Part shown: positions 40,446 through 48,709 of the stretch, piece by piece | Numbering within the stretch: position 1 is the stretch's first letter | Layout of the letters: every line of letters starts with the position of its first letter | Source: Pseudoxanthomonas sp. J31 | Lineage (GTDB): Bacteria; Pseudomonadota; Gammaproteobacteria; Xanthomonadales; Xanthomonadaceae | DNA length: 64,000 bases | Assembly (NCBI RefSeq): GCF_000510725.1 | Contig: NZ_AZNZ01000004.1 | Span: forward strand, 186,001-250,000 | Reading direction: 5' to 3' | Notes under the pieces: generated by a model | Databases searched by the model: none | What the model was told of the DNA's origin: nothing | What the model saw: the letters and a program-made list of their open reading frames with translations, nothing else | Made by a program: the position numbers and the translations under genes

Positions 40446-41468
40446 TCAGGCCGGTTCCGGGAACGCGCGCTCCAGCCACTCCGGCACCGGCAGGCCCTTG
40501 CCGCGCAGGAAGGCCGGGTTGAACAGCTTGCCCTGGTAGCGGGTGGCGCCGTCGGCCAGCACGGTGACGATCGTGTGCCCGGGGCCCAGTTCCCGCGCCA
40601 GGCGCACCGCGCCGGCGATGTTCACCCCGCTGGAGCCGCCCACGCCCAGGCCTTCGTGGGCCATCAGCTCGTGTACCCAGGGCAGCGATTCGCTGTCCGG
40701 GATCGACCAGGCGTAATCCACAGGCGCGTCCCGGAAGTTGGCGGTGATCCGGCTGGAGCCGATGCCCTCGGTGATCGAACCACCTTCGGACGTCAGTTCC
40801 CCGGTGTTGACGTAGCTGGCCAGCGCCGAGCCGGCCGGATCGGCCAGGGCGATGGCCACCCCGGGCTTGCGCGCCTTCAGCGCGCGGCCCACGCCGGCGA
40901 GGGTGCCGCCGGTGCCGGTGGCGCAGACGAAGCCGTCGATGCGGCCGCCGGTCTGCTCCCAGATCTCCACCCCGGTGGTGGCTTGGTGGAAGTCGCGGTT
41001 GGCGGTGTTGTCGAACTGGTTGGCGAACCAGGCGCTGCCCGGCGCCCCGGCGTTCATCCGCTCGACCAGGCGCCGCGCCTGGTGCGCGTAGTGCTCCGGG
41101 TTGGCGTAGGGCACCGCCGGCACCAGCCGCACCTCGGCCCCGGTCACGCGCAGGGCCTCGATCTTCTCCCGGCTCTGGGTGGCGGGCATGGTGATGATGG
41201 TGCGGTAGCCGCGGCTGGCGCCCAGCAGCGCCAGGCCGATGCCGGTATTGCCGGCGGTGCCCTCGACGATGGTCGCGCCCGGGCGCAGCGCACCGCTGCG
41301 CTCGGCATCCAGCAGCAGGCCCAGCGCGGTGCGGTCCTTGACCGAGCCGCCAGGGTTGAGGAACTCGGCCTTGCCGAGGATCTCGCAGCCGGTCAGCTCC
41401 GAGGCGCGGCGCAGGCGGATCAGCGGGGTGTGGCCGATCGCGGCGGCCAGGTCGGTGCAGGTGCGCAT
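40446..41468 (-). CDS. Cysteine synthase-like PLP enzyme
   Basis: 340 aa. It is an O-acetylserine sulfhydrylase-family member: PLP lysine is Lys44 in NPGGSVKDRTA, the substrate loop is EGTAGNTGIG, and the PLP phosphate loop is VCATGTGGTLAGV. The C-terminus is longer than in E. coli CysK by about 20 residues. Such proteins are usually annotated cysteine synthase A and make cysteine from O-acetylserine and sulfide, although cystathionine beta-synthase-like relatives exist. The convergent DHA2 gene ends 4 bp away. Confidence 0.88.
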   Translation of the reverse strand: MRTCTDLAAAIGHTPLIRLRRASELTGCEILGKAEFLNPGGSVKDRTALGLLLDAERSGALRPGATIVEGTAGNTGIGLALLGASRGYRTIITMPATQSREKIEALRVTGAEVRLVPAVPYANPEHYAHQARRLVERMNAGAPGSAWFANQFDNTANRDFHQATTGVEIWEQTGGRIDGFVCATGTGGTLAGVGRALKARKPGVAIALADPAGSALASYVNTGELTSEGGSITEGIGSSRITANFRDAPVDYAWSIPDSESLPWVHELMAHEGLGVGGSSGVNIAGAVRLARELGPGHTIVTVLADGATRYQGKLFNPAFLRGKGLPVPEWLERAFPEPA

Positions 41469-41585
41469 GCTCGGGAGGGGCAAGGTGTCGGGGGCCTGCC
41501 GCAGATGGTGCGCGGATCGGCGGCGAAGTCCAGCGCCGCGGCGCAAAACCCGGATAATGCGCGCACGCCCCATGCCTGCGTCGCC

Positions 41586-42356
41586 ATGAAGATCGCCTCC
41601 TGGAACGTCAACTCGCTCAACGTGCGCATGCCGCACCTGGAACAGTGGCTGCGCGCCTTCGCGCCGGACATCGTCGGGCTGCAGGAAACCAAGCTGGAGG
41701 ACCACAAGTTCCCGGACGCGACCCTGGCCGCGCTGGGCTACCGCAGCGTGTTCTCCGGGCAGAAGACCTACAACGGCGTGGCCATCCTCTCGCGCGAGGC
41801 GCCGCGCGACGTGCTGGTCGGCGTCCCCGGGTTCGAGCACGAGCACAAGCGCGCCATCAGCGCGACCATCGGCGACCTGCGCGTGGTCAACCTGTACGTG
41901 GTCAACGGCCAGGACGTGGGTACCGAGAAGTACGAACTGAAGCTGGCGTGGCTGGCCGCGGTGCGGAACTGGCTGGAGCAGGAAGCGCGGCAGCACCCGA
42001 AGCTGGTGGTGCTGGGCGACTTCAACATCGCCCCGGACGAGCGCGACGTGCACGATCCGGCGGTGTGGAACGAGAACCACATCCTCACCTCCGCCGCCGA
42101 GCGCGCCGCGCTGCGCGGACTGCTGGACGTGGGCCTGCACGACGGCTACCGCCTGCTGCACCAGGAGGGCGGGGTGTTCAGCTGGTGGGACTACCGGATG
42201 GCCGCGTTCCGCCGCAACCTCGGCCTGCGCATCGACCTGACCCTGGTGTCCGAAGCGCTGCGGGGACAGGTCGCCGCCGCCGGCATCGACCGCGAGCCGC
42301 GCACCTGGGAGCGGCCCAGCGACCACGCCCCGGCATGGATCGAACTGGCCGCCTGA
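41586..42356 (+). CDS. xthA: Exodeoxyribonuclease III
   Basis: 256 aa, standard length. Exonuclease III/AP endonuclease motifs are LQETKLED, GVAILSR, LGDFNIAPDERDVHDP, WDYRMAAFRRNLGLRIDL and the terminal SDHAP with catalytic Asp-His. It removes nucleotides 3'-5' and cleaves at abasic sites, complementing the AAG glycosylase and polA in base-excision repair. It is divergent from the cysteine synthase gene. A GGATAATG -10-like box is present about 30 bp upstream. Confidence 0.96.
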   Translation: MKIASWNVNSLNVRMPHLEQWLRAFAPDIVGLQETKLEDHKFPDATLAALGYRSVFSGQKTYNGVAILSREAPRDVLVGVPGFEHEHKRAISATIGDLRVVNLYVVNGQDVGTEKYELKLAWLAAVRNWLEQEARQHPKLVVLGDFNIAPDERDVHDPAVWNENHILTSAAERAALRGLLDVGLHDGYRLLHQEGGVFSWWDYRMAAFRRNLGLRIDLTLVSEALRGQVAAAGIDREPRTWERPSDHAPAWIELAA

Positions 42357-42376
42357 GCGGGGCCCGGGAAGGCGAA

Positions 42377-42396
42377 GGCCCGGGAAATCCCGGGCC
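42377..42396. terminator. Hairpin between convergent xthA and GlsB-type genes
   Basis: GGCCCGGG pairs with CCCGGGCC around AAAT. It is 20 bp after the xthA stop and 30 bp before the GlsB-type stop. A TTTT run occurs only 20 nt later on the plus strand, so intrinsic termination is plausible but not typical. Confidence 0.5.
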
Positions 42397-42426
42397 CACG
42401 CCTCCTCGTCGTTCCGTTTTGCCGGC

Positions 42427-42678
42427 TCAGCGCACGCGTCCGCGCGTGAACAGGTTGACGATCGCCAGCAGGATCACCGCGCCGATCAGCGAGAACAGGA
42501 AGGTGCGGATGGTGATGGCTTCGTTGATGCCGCCGCCGAAGATCCATCCGGCCAGCACCGCGCCGACGATGCCGACGATGATGTTCAGCAGGATGCCCTG
42601 CTGCGCGTCGCGCCGCATGATCAGGCTCGCAAGCCAGCCGACGATACCGCCCACGATCAACCAGATGATGATGCCCAT
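42427..42678 (-). CDS. GlsB/YeaQ/YmgE-family small membrane protein
   Basis: 83 aa with three hydrophobic helices: MGIIIWLIVGGIVGWLASLI, then GILLNIIVGIVGAVLAGWIF and a C-terminal one. The GG-rich helices and the intervening MRRDAQQG are diagnostic of the transglycosylase-associated protein family, often stress-induced. No enzymatic activity has been shown for the family as far as I know. A GAGAGGGAC site precedes the ATG. Confidence 0.9.
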   Translation of the reverse strand: MGIIIWLIVGGIVGWLASLIMRRDAQQGILLNIIVGIVGAVLAGWIFGGGINEAITIRTFLFSLIGAVILLAIVNLFTRGRVR

Positions 42679-42815
42679 GACGTCCCTCTCCTCGAGTCCG
42701 CGTAGGTCACCCCGCGGCTGCGGGGGTGCGGGCCAATCAGACCCCCGCTGCCGTGAAGCTACCGTGCAAGGGATGCATCCGCCGCATGCACGCGCGCATC
42801 GCGCGGGATGCCGCC

Positions 42816-43406
42816 ATGGCTGAGGCTTGGCGCTTCGGCCCGGTGCAGGTGCACGCGCTGCCCTACGCACCCGGGCAGCGCGGCGAGCCGCAGGTGCATG
42901 CCACCCTGGCGCGCTGGCTGCAGCGCGCGCCGGAGGAGCCGCTGCCCCTGCAACGCGACGCGCATGGGCGGCCGCGCCTGCTCGCGCCGTACGACGACTT
43001 CGATGCCGGCTGGAGCCACAGCGGCGAGCGCCTGCTGCTTGCGTTCGGGCGTGAGGTGGTACTGGGCGTGGACCTGGAGCGCTTCCGGCCGCGTCCGCGC
43101 GCGCTGGAACTGGCGCGGCGCTTCTTCGCCCCTGCCGAGGCGGAGTGGCTGCAGGCGCTGCCGGCGGAACTGCGCGAGCCGGAGTTTGTGCGCCTGTGGT
43201 GCGCCAAGGAGGCGGTGCTGAAGGCACACGGCCGCGGCCTGGCCTTCGGCCTGCACCGGCTGGAATTCCGCGCCGGAGACCCCGGCGCGCCGCTGCGCCT
43301 GCATGCCTGCGACCCGGGCCTGGGTGCGGCCGGCGACTGGCAGCTGCACGAGTGGATCCCGCAGGACGGCTACCACGCCGCCCTGGCCTGGCGCCCACGG
43401 GACTAG
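42816..43406 (+). CDS. 4'-phosphopantetheinyl transferase (Sfp/HetI type)
   Basis: 196 aa from the ATG at 42816; an in-frame ATG at 42786 is an alternative start. The superfamily motifs are AGWSHSGERLLLAF, VLGVDLERFRP (Mg2+-binding Asp and Glu) and FVRLWCAKEAVLKAHGRGL. It transfers phosphopantetheine from CoA to carrier-protein serines. It could prime the ACP of the pigment operon 39 kb away, since xanthomonadin synthesis needs such an enzyme; the window does not prove it. It ends 25 bp before rsmG. Confidence 0.92.
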   Translation: MAEAWRFGPVQVHALPYAPGQRGEPQVHATLARWLQRAPEEPLPLQRDAHGRPRLLAPYDDFDAGWSHSGERLLLAFGREVVLGVDLERFRPRPRALELARRFFAPAEAEWLQALPAELREPEFVRLWCAKEAVLKAHGRGLAFGLHRLEFRAGDPGAPLRLHACDPGLGAAGDWQLHEWIPQDGYHAALAWRPRD

Positions 43407-43417
43407 CCGCGGCGGGC

Positions 43418-43423
43418 GATAAT
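43418..43423 (+). promoter_or_regulatory. -10 box of rsmG, probably leaderless
   Basis: GATAAT followed by 7 nt and the rsmG ATG at 43431. No ribosome-binding site fits in between. Confidence 0.55.
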
Positions 43424-43430
43424 CGCGCCC

Positions 43431-44069
43431 ATGGATACCCCTCTCCCCGAACCGCTGCGCCGGCGGCTGGCCGACGGCCTGGCCGCGCTGGGCCTGGACC
43501 CGGCCCTGGCCCCCCCGCTGCTGGACTACCTGGCGCTGCTGCTGCGCTGGAACCGCACCTACAACCTGACCGCCATCCGCGACCCGGAGGAGATGGTCAC
43601 CCGCCACCTGCTCGATTCCCTGGCCATGCACCCCTACGTGCGCCCCGGGGCGCTGGCCGACCTGGGCACCGGCCCCGGGCTGCCCGGCATCCCGCTGGCC
43701 ATCGCCCGCCCGGACGTGCAGGTGACCCTGGTGGAGAGCAATGGCAAGAAGGCCCGGTTCCTGCGCGAGGCGGTGCGCCAGTTGAAGCTGGGCAACGCCC
43801 GGGTGCTGGAATCGCGGGCCGAGGTGGTGGCCGAGCCGGGCGCCTACGCCCAGATCACCGCCCGCGCCCTGGACACCCTGGCCGGGATCCTGGAGGTCGG
43901 CGGCCACCTGCTGGCCGCCGACGGCCGCCTGCTGGCGATGAAGGGCGTGGCCCCGGCCGAGGAGATCGCCGCCCTGCCCGCCGGCTGGGCCGCGCTGGCG
44001 GTCCATCCGCTGGACGTACCGGGGCTGGGGGCCGAGCGGCACCTGGTGGAGGTGGGCCGGGCGGCGTGA
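43431..44069 (+). CDS. rsmG: 16S rRNA (guanine-527-N7) methyltransferase
   Basis: 212 aa. RsmG signature: [32 protein letters not shown] loop [18 protein letters not shown] and [19 protein letters not shown]. It methylates G527 of 16S rRNA; loss gives low-level streptomycin resistance in other bacteria. The usual partner mnmG is not upstream here; a phosphopantetheinyl transferase is. It leads the rsmG-parA-parB cluster that normally sits near oriC. Confidence 0.96.
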   Translation: MDTPLPEPLRRRLADGLAALGLDPALAPPLLDYLALLLRWNRTYNLTAIRDPEEMVTRHLLDSLAMHPYVRPGALADLGTGPGLPGIPLAIARPDVQVTLVESNGKKARFLREAVRQLKLGNARVLESRAEVVAEPGAYAQITARALDTLAGILEVGGHLLAADGRLLAMKGVAPAEEIAALPAGWAALAVHPLDVPGLGAERHLVEVGRAA

Positions 44070-44126
44070 AATCCGCATAATGGCCCGTTCCGGACCACCC
44101 GCGTCCCCGTCCCGAGGCAGCCGCCC

Positions 44127-44930
44127 ATGGCCCGCATCATCGCCATCGCCAACCAGAAAGGTGGCGTCGGCAAGACCACGACGGCCGTCAACCTGGCCGC
44201 AGCGCTGGCGCGCGCCCCGCGCCGGGTGCTGCTGGTCGACCTGGACGCGCAGGGCAACGCCACCATGGGCAGCGGGGTGGACAAGCGCGAGGTCGAGGCC
44301 TCCAGCTGCGACGTCCTGCTGGGCGAGCGCGACGCCCGCTCCACCGTGGTCCGCACCGCCGAGGACTTCGACCTGCTGCCGGGCAACATCGACCTGACCG
44401 CGGCCGAGATCCAGCTGATGGAGGTCGAGGGCCGCGAGCAGCGGCTGAAGGCCGCGCTGGAGCCGCTGCGCGGCGACTACGACTTCATCATCATCGACTG
44501 CCCGCCGGCGCTGTCCCTGCTCACCCTGAACGCGCTGACCGCGGCCGACTCGGTGATCGTGCCGATGCAGTGCGAGTACTACGCCCTGGAGGGCCTGAGC
44601 GCGCTGATGGAGACCATCGAGGCGCTGCGCCAGCGGCTCAACCCGGGGCTGGAGATCGAGGGGGTGCTGCGGACCATGTTCGACGTGCGCAACAACCTGG
44701 CCAACGCGGTCTCGGCCGAACTGATCGAACACTTCGGCGACCGCGTGTTCCGCACCATCGTGCCGCGCAACGTGCGCCTGGCCGAGGCGCCCAGCCACGG
44801 CCAGAGCATCGTCGGCTACGACAGCGCCTCGCGCGGCGGCGTGGCCTACCTGGGCCTGGCCGGCGAGGTGATCCGCCGCCAGGCGGCGCGGACCCAGGCC
44901 GCCCCGCAGAACTACGTGGAGGCAGTCTGA
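44127..44930 (+). CDS. parA: Chromosome partitioning ATPase ParA/Soj
   Basis: 267 aa. Deviant Walker A is IANQKGGVGKTTTAVNLAAA, the A' motif is LVDLDAQGNATMG, and Walker B is FIIIDCPPALSLLTLNAL. It lacks the N-terminal DNA-binding domain of plasmid ParA proteins, so it is the chromosomal Soj type. With ParB it segregates the origin region. A CATAAT box precedes it, and its stop overlaps the parB start (TGATG). Confidence 0.95.
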   Translation: MARIIAIANQKGGVGKTTTAVNLAAALARAPRRVLLVDLDAQGNATMGSGVDKREVEASSCDVLLGERDARSTVVRTAEDFDLLPGNIDLTAAEIQLMEVEGREQRLKAALEPLRGDYDFIIIDCPPALSLLTLNALTAADSVIVPMQCEYYALEGLSALMETIEALRQRLNPGLEIEGVLRTMFDVRNNLANAVSAELIEHFGDRVFRTIVPRNVRLAEAPSHGQSIVGYDSASRGGVAYLGLAGEVIRRQAARTQAAPQNYVEAV

Positions 44931-45856
44931 TGGCCACCGCCAAGAAACGCGGCCTCGGCCGCGGCCTGGAAGCCCTGCTCGGCCCCAAGGGCGCCGCCGG
45001 CGCGGCCGCGCCGGTGGTGCTGGAGCCGGAGGCGCCGCAGCCGGGCGACGTGCTGCGCACCCTGCCGGTGGGCCAGCTGCAGCCGGGCAAGTACCAGCCG
45101 CGCCGCGACATGGACCCGGCCAAGCTGGAGGAGCTGTCGGCCTCGATCCAGGCCCAGGGGGTGATCCAGCCGATCGTCGTGCGCGAGATCGCCCCGGACC
45201 GCTACGAGATCGTGGCCGGCGAGCGCCGCTGGCGCGCCTCGCAGCTGGCCGGCCTGGCCGAGGTGCCGGTGGTCCTGCGCGAGCTGGACGACCGCACGGT
45301 CATCGCCATGGCGCTGATCGAGAACATCCAGCGCGAGGACCTCAACCCGCTGGAAGAGGCGCAGGCCCTGCAGCGGCTGATCGACGAGTTCTCCCTGACC
45401 CACGCCGAGGCCGCCGCCGCGGTCGGCCGCTCGCGCGCGGCGGTGTCCAACCTGCTGCGCCTGCTCGACCTGCCGCCGGCGATCCGCGCCCTGGTCGAGG
45501 CCCGCCGCCTGGAGATGGGCCATGCCCGCGCCCTGCTGACCCTGTCGCCGGAGCTGGCCAGCAAGCTGGCCCACGAGGCCGCCGAGAACGGCTGGTCGGT
45601 GCGCGAGGTCGAGCACCGCGCCCAGCAGTTCGCCGCCGGCAAGGTCCCGGTAACCGGCAGCGCCGCGCGCAAGGCCAGGGCCGCGAAGGTGCAGCAGCCG
45701 GACATCGCCTCGCTGGAGACCGAACTGTCGGAGACCCTCGGCGCCAAGGTCGCCATCGCCCACGGCCGCGGCGGCAAGGGCAAGCTGGTGATCCACTACA
45801 CCGACCTGGACACCCTGGACGGCATCCTCGAACGCCTGCGCGGGCCGCGCGGCTGA
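44930..45856 (+). CDS. parB: Chromosome partitioning protein ParB/Spo0J
   Basis: 308 aa. It starts with the ParA-stimulating peptide (KKRGLGRGLEALLG). The CTP-binding/ParB-N region has QPRRDMDPAKLEELSASI and GERRWRASQLAGL, then a helix-turn-helix (LTHAEAAAAVGRSRAAVSNLLRLL), then a dimerisation tail. It loads at parS sites, none of which I could identify in the window by eye. The ATG overlaps the parA stop by one base. Confidence 0.95.
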   Translation: MATAKKRGLGRGLEALLGPKGAAGAAAPVVLEPEAPQPGDVLRTLPVGQLQPGKYQPRRDMDPAKLEELSASIQAQGVIQPIVVREIAPDRYEIVAGERRWRASQLAGLAEVPVVLRELDDRTVIAMALIENIQREDLNPLEEAQALQRLIDEFSLTHAEAAAAVGRSRAAVSNLLRLLDLPPAIRALVEARRLEMGHARALLTLSPELASKLAHEAAENGWSVREVEHRAQQFAAGKVPVTGSAARKARAAKVQQPDIASLETELSETLGAKVAIAHGRGGKGKLVIHYTDLDTLDGILERLRGPRG

Positions 45857-45930
45857 GGCGCGCGGCGGAGGTTCCGCCCCGTGGGCGCAAGCGCGACAAT
45901 GTCGCCAACTGACACGGGCACCCCCACCCC

Positions 45931-46893
45931 ATGACCGTCCTCGTCACGGGCGCCGCCGGCTTCATTGGCGCCTATACCTGCCGGGCCCTCGCCGCACGCG
46001 GCGACCAGGTCGTCGGCCTGGACAACTACAACGACTACTACGACCCGGCGCTCAAGCGCGACCGGGTCGCCGCACTGTGTCCGCAGGTGGACATCCGGCG
46101 CCTGGACCTGGCCGACCGCCAGGGCCTGGCCGCGCTGTTCGCCGAGGTCCGCCCACGCCGGGTCGTGCACCTGGCCGCCCAGGCCGGGGTGCGCTACTCG
46201 CTGCAGAACCCGCACGCCTACGTGGCCTCCAACCTGGAAGGCTTCGTCAACGTGCTGGAGCAGTGCCGGCATGGCGATGTCGAACACCTGGTCTACGCCT
46301 CCAGCAGCTCGGTCTACGGCGACTCGGCGACCCCGCCGTTCTCCGAGGACCAGCGCGTGGACCGGCCGCGCTCGCTGTACGCGGCGACCAAGGCCGCCAA
46401 CGAGCTGATGGCCTACACCTACGCCCAGCTGTACGGGCTGCGCGCCACCGGCCTGCGCTTCTTCACCGTGTACGGCCCCTGGGGCCGCCCGGACATGGCG
46501 CCGCTGCTGTTCTCGCGCGCGGTCCTGGCCGGGCGCCCGATCGAGGTGTTCAACCACGGCCGCATGCAGCGCGACTTCACCCACGTCGACGACATCGTCG
46601 CCGGGGTACTGGGCGCGCTGGACCGCGCCGACGGCGGCGAGCGCCACGAGGTGTTCAACCTGGGCAACCACACCCCGGTGGAGCTGGAGCGCTTCATCGA
46701 CGTGATCGCCGCGGCTGCCGGCCGCGAGGCCGTGCGCCATTACCGGCCGATGCAGCCGGGCGACATGGTCCGCACCATGGCCGACACCCGCCGCGCGCGC
46801 GAGGCGTTCGGCTTCGAGCCGCGCACCCCGATCGAGCAGGGCCTGCCGCCGGTGGTGCAGTGGTGCCGCGACTACTTCGGAAAGGACGCCTGA
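45931..46893 (+). CDS. UDP-glucuronate 4-epimerase-like nucleotide-sugar epimerase
   Basis: 320 aa. It is an extended short-chain dehydrogenase: Rossmann motif VTGAAGFIGAYTCRALA, NYNDYYDPALK, catalytic SSSSVYG and YAATKAANE (YxxxK). The NYNDYYD and GLRFFTVYGPWGRPDMA blocks are typical of UDP-GlcA 4-epimerases that make UDP-galacturonate. It is the first gene of a three-gene overlapping operon with a GT2 and a LAB_N protein, so the sugar is probably transferred to a lipid carrier or LPS. Confidence 0.88.
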   Translation: MTVLVTGAAGFIGAYTCRALAARGDQVVGLDNYNDYYDPALKRDRVAALCPQVDIRRLDLADRQGLAALFAEVRPRRVVHLAAQAGVRYSLQNPHAYVASNLEGFVNVLEQCRHGDVEHLVYASSSSVYGDSATPPFSEDQRVDRPRSLYAATKAANELMAYTYAQLYGLRATGLRFFTVYGPWGRPDMAPLLFSRAVLAGRPIEVFNHGRMQRDFTHVDDIVAGVLGALDRADGGERHEVFNLGNHTPVELERFIDVIAAAAGREAVRHYRPMQPGDMVRTMADTRRAREAFGFEPRTPIEQGLPPVVQWCRDYFGKDA

Positions 46894-47636
46894 TGACCGC
46901 TTCCCAGCCCCACCCCCCGGCACCCGGGCTCTCGGTGGTCGTGCCGGTCCACAACGAGCGCGACAACATCGCCCCGCTGGTGGCCGAGATCGTGGCCGCC
47001 CTGCGCGGGCGGCTGGCGTTCGAGATCGTGTACGTGGACGACCACTCGGCCGACGACTCGCTGGCGGTGCTGCGCTCGCTCAAGGCGCAGGTGCCCGAGC
47101 TGCGGGTGCTGCACCACGCGGCGCAGAGCGGGCAGAGCGCGGCGGTGCGCAACGGGGTCAAGGCCGCGCGCGGGGCCTGGATCGCCACCCTCGACGGCGA
47201 CGGCCAGAACGACCCAGCCGACATCCCCAGGCTGCTGGCCGCGCGCGACGCGGCCGCGCCGGAGGTCAAGCTGTTCGCCGGCTGGCGGGTGGACCGCCAG
47301 GACTCCGGCTCCAAGCGCTGGGCCAGCCGCTGGGCCAACCGCATCCGCTGCCGCCTGCTGCGCGACGACACCCCGGACACCGGCTGCGGGATCAAGCTGT
47401 TCGAGCGCGAGGTGTTCCTCGACCTGCCCTACTTCGACCACATGCACCGCTACCTGCCGGCGCTGGTGCAGCGCGCCGGCTGGAAGACGGTCAGCGTGCC
47501 GGTCAGCCACCGCGCGCGCACCGCCGGGGTGTCCAAGTACAACAACCTGGGCCGGGCCCTGGTGGGCATCCGCGACCTGCGCGGGGTGGCCTGGCTGATC
47601 GCGCGCAGCCACCGCACCCGGGTGGAGGAACTCTGA
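46893..47636 (+). CDS. GT2 glycosyltransferase, polyprenyl-phosphate-sugar type
   Basis: 247 aa. GT-A fold motifs are LSVVVPVHNERDNIAPLV, YVDDHSADDS, IATLDGDGQNDP (DxD-like) and the C-terminal RTAGVSKYNN found in dolichol-phosphate-mannose-synthase-like enzymes. It has no membrane helices. It would load a sugar onto a polyprenyl phosphate. The start overlaps the epimerase stop (TGATG), and its own stop overlaps the LAB_N start in the same way. Confidence 0.88.
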   Translation: MTASQPHPPAPGLSVVVPVHNERDNIAPLVAEIVAALRGRLAFEIVYVDDHSADDSLAVLRSLKAQVPELRVLHHAAQSGQSAAVRNGVKAARGAWIATLDGDGQNDPADIPRLLAARDAAAPEVKLFAGWRVDRQDSGSKRWASRWANRIRCRLLRDDTPDTGCGIKLFEREVFLDLPYFDHMHRYLPALVQRAGWKTVSVPVSHRARTAGVSKYNNLGRALVGIRDLRGVAWLIARSHRTRVEEL

Positions 47637-47971
47637 TGTCGCTGCTGGACCAGCCGCTGGAATGGCTCTACTGGACCGGCCTGCACATCACCGGCTGGAA
47701 GCTGATCGGCTACACCGGCGCGCTGATGTTCGGCGGCCGCTGGCTGGTCCAGTTCCTGGCCTCGCGCAAGGCCGGCAAGCCGGTGATCCCGCGCCTGTTC
47801 TGGTACATGAGCGTGCTCGGCAGCCTGATGACGCTCAGCTACTTCCTGTTCTCGGCCAAGCAGGACTCGGTGGGGGTGCTGCAAAACCTGTTCCCCGCGT
47901 TCACCGCGATCTACAGCCTGTACCTGGACATCCGCCACCGCGGCTGGAAGCGCGACAAGGCCCCGCACTAG
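47636..47971 (+). CDS. LAB_N-domain membrane protein (lipid A-modification partner)
   Basis: 111 aa with three membrane helices and the LAB_N pattern: LIGYTGALMFGGRWLVQFLAS, GKPVIPRLFWYMSVLGSLMTLSYF and AFTAIYSLYLDIRHR. Such proteins sit with GT2 enzymes in operons that modify lipid A or lipid-linked sugars. The usual fourth partner, an ArnT-like GT83 transferase, does not follow here. Start overlaps the GT2 stop by one base. Confidence 0.88.
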   Translation: MSLLDQPLEWLYWTGLHITGWKLIGYTGALMFGGRWLVQFLASRKAGKPVIPRLFWYMSVLGSLMTLSYFLFSAKQDSVGVLQNLFPAFTAIYSLYLDIRHRGWKRDKAPH

Positions 47972-48005
47972 GGCCGGCACCGGCCGCCCGGGGGGCCGAA
48001 CCCGG

Positions 48006-48034
48006 TTGCAACCAGGCACTTGGCCGCGCATAAT
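48006..48034 (+). promoter_or_regulatory. rpmB-rpmG promoter
   Basis: TTGCAA (48006-48011) and CATAAT (48029-48034) are separated by 17 bp, a good sigma-70 spacing. Transcription would start near 48041, leaving a leader of about 165 nt before rpmB, long for a ribosomal protein gene. Confidence 0.65.
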
Positions 48035-48204
48035 GCACGGCTCGCTGCGTCCGGCCGTTGCCGGATCGGCCCGGGAACGCGATCCGGGCCACCCCCTGCA
48101 GGCGAACCCCTTCCCGCATCGCGTTCGGCCAGGCCCACCGGGGCATGGCCGGCGGGGCCGCCGTCTCCCGGGCTATGGGCGACACCAGACCTTCCGAGGT
48201 GCGT

Positions 48205-48441
48205 ATGTCCCGCGTTTGCCAAGTCACCGGCAAGGGCGTGCAGACCGGCAACAACGTCTCGCACGCCAACAACAAGACCCGCCGCCGTTTCCTCCCCAAC
48301 CTGCACGAGCGCCGCTTCTGGGTGGCTTCGGAGAACCGTTGGGTGAAGCTGCGTGTTTCCACCGCTGCCCTGCGCACCATCGACAAGAACGGCATCGACG
48401 CCGTCCTGGCCGAGCTGCGTGCCCGCGGCGAGAAGATCTGA
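48205..48441 (+). CDS. rpmB: 50S ribosomal protein L28
   Basis: 78 aa, standard length. It starts [20 protein letters not shown] and continues [20 protein letters not shown], which is diagnostic of L28. It is followed 13 bp later by rpmG with a GAGGAG ribosome-binding site. Confidence 0.98.
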   Translation: MSRVCQVTGKGVQTGNNVSHANNKTRRRFLPNLHERRFWVASENRWVKLRVSTAALRTIDKNGIDAVLAELRARGEKI

Positions 48442-48454
48442 GGAGTAACCGACC

Positions 48455-48619
48455 ATGGCTTCCAAGCGCGACAAGATCCGCCTGATCTCCTCGGCCGGCA
48501 CCGGCCACTTCTACACCACCGACAAGAACAAGAAGAACACGCCGAACAAGATGGAGATCAAGAAGTACGATCCCGTCGTTCGCAAGCACGTGATCTACAA
48601 GGAAGGCAAGATCAAGTAA
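48455..48619 (+). CDS. rpmG: 50S ribosomal protein L33
   Basis: 54 aa, short but complete ([20 protein letters not shown], then [20 protein letters not shown]). It is the cysteine-free (zinc-independent) form of L33, lacking the CxxC pairs of the zinc-binding version. It is cotranscribed with rpmB and followed by a strong terminator. Confidence 0.98.
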   Translation: MASKRDKIRLISSAGTGHFYTTDKNKKNTPNKMEIKKYDPVVRKHVIYKEGKIK

Positions 48620-48642
48620 CTGGTCGCCTCCCGTCCCGGAAG

Positions 48643-48670
48643 AAGCCCGCCGCCCGGCGGGCTTTTTCTT
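48643..48670 (+). terminator. Rho-independent terminator of rpmB-rpmG
   Basis: AGCCCGCC pairs with GGCGGGCT around a 4-nt loop, followed by TTTTTCTT. It is the clearest intrinsic terminator in the window. Confidence 0.92.
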
Positions 48671-48697
48671 TGCGCCGGCCGCGACGGTTTCAACCGG

Positions 48698-48703
48698 TAC
48701 AAT
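48698..48703 (+). promoter_or_regulatory. -10 box of the FAD-protein gene, probably leaderless
   Basis: TACAAT followed by 6 nt (CGCCCG) and the ATG at 48710, immediately after the rpmG terminator. Confidence 0.55.
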
Positions 48704-48709
48704 CGCCCG

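Noticed and set aside
43431-45856. A parS site or oriC within the window
   Set aside because: I could not find a parS-like palindrome or a cluster of DnaA boxes by eye; only the gene order suggests the origin is near.
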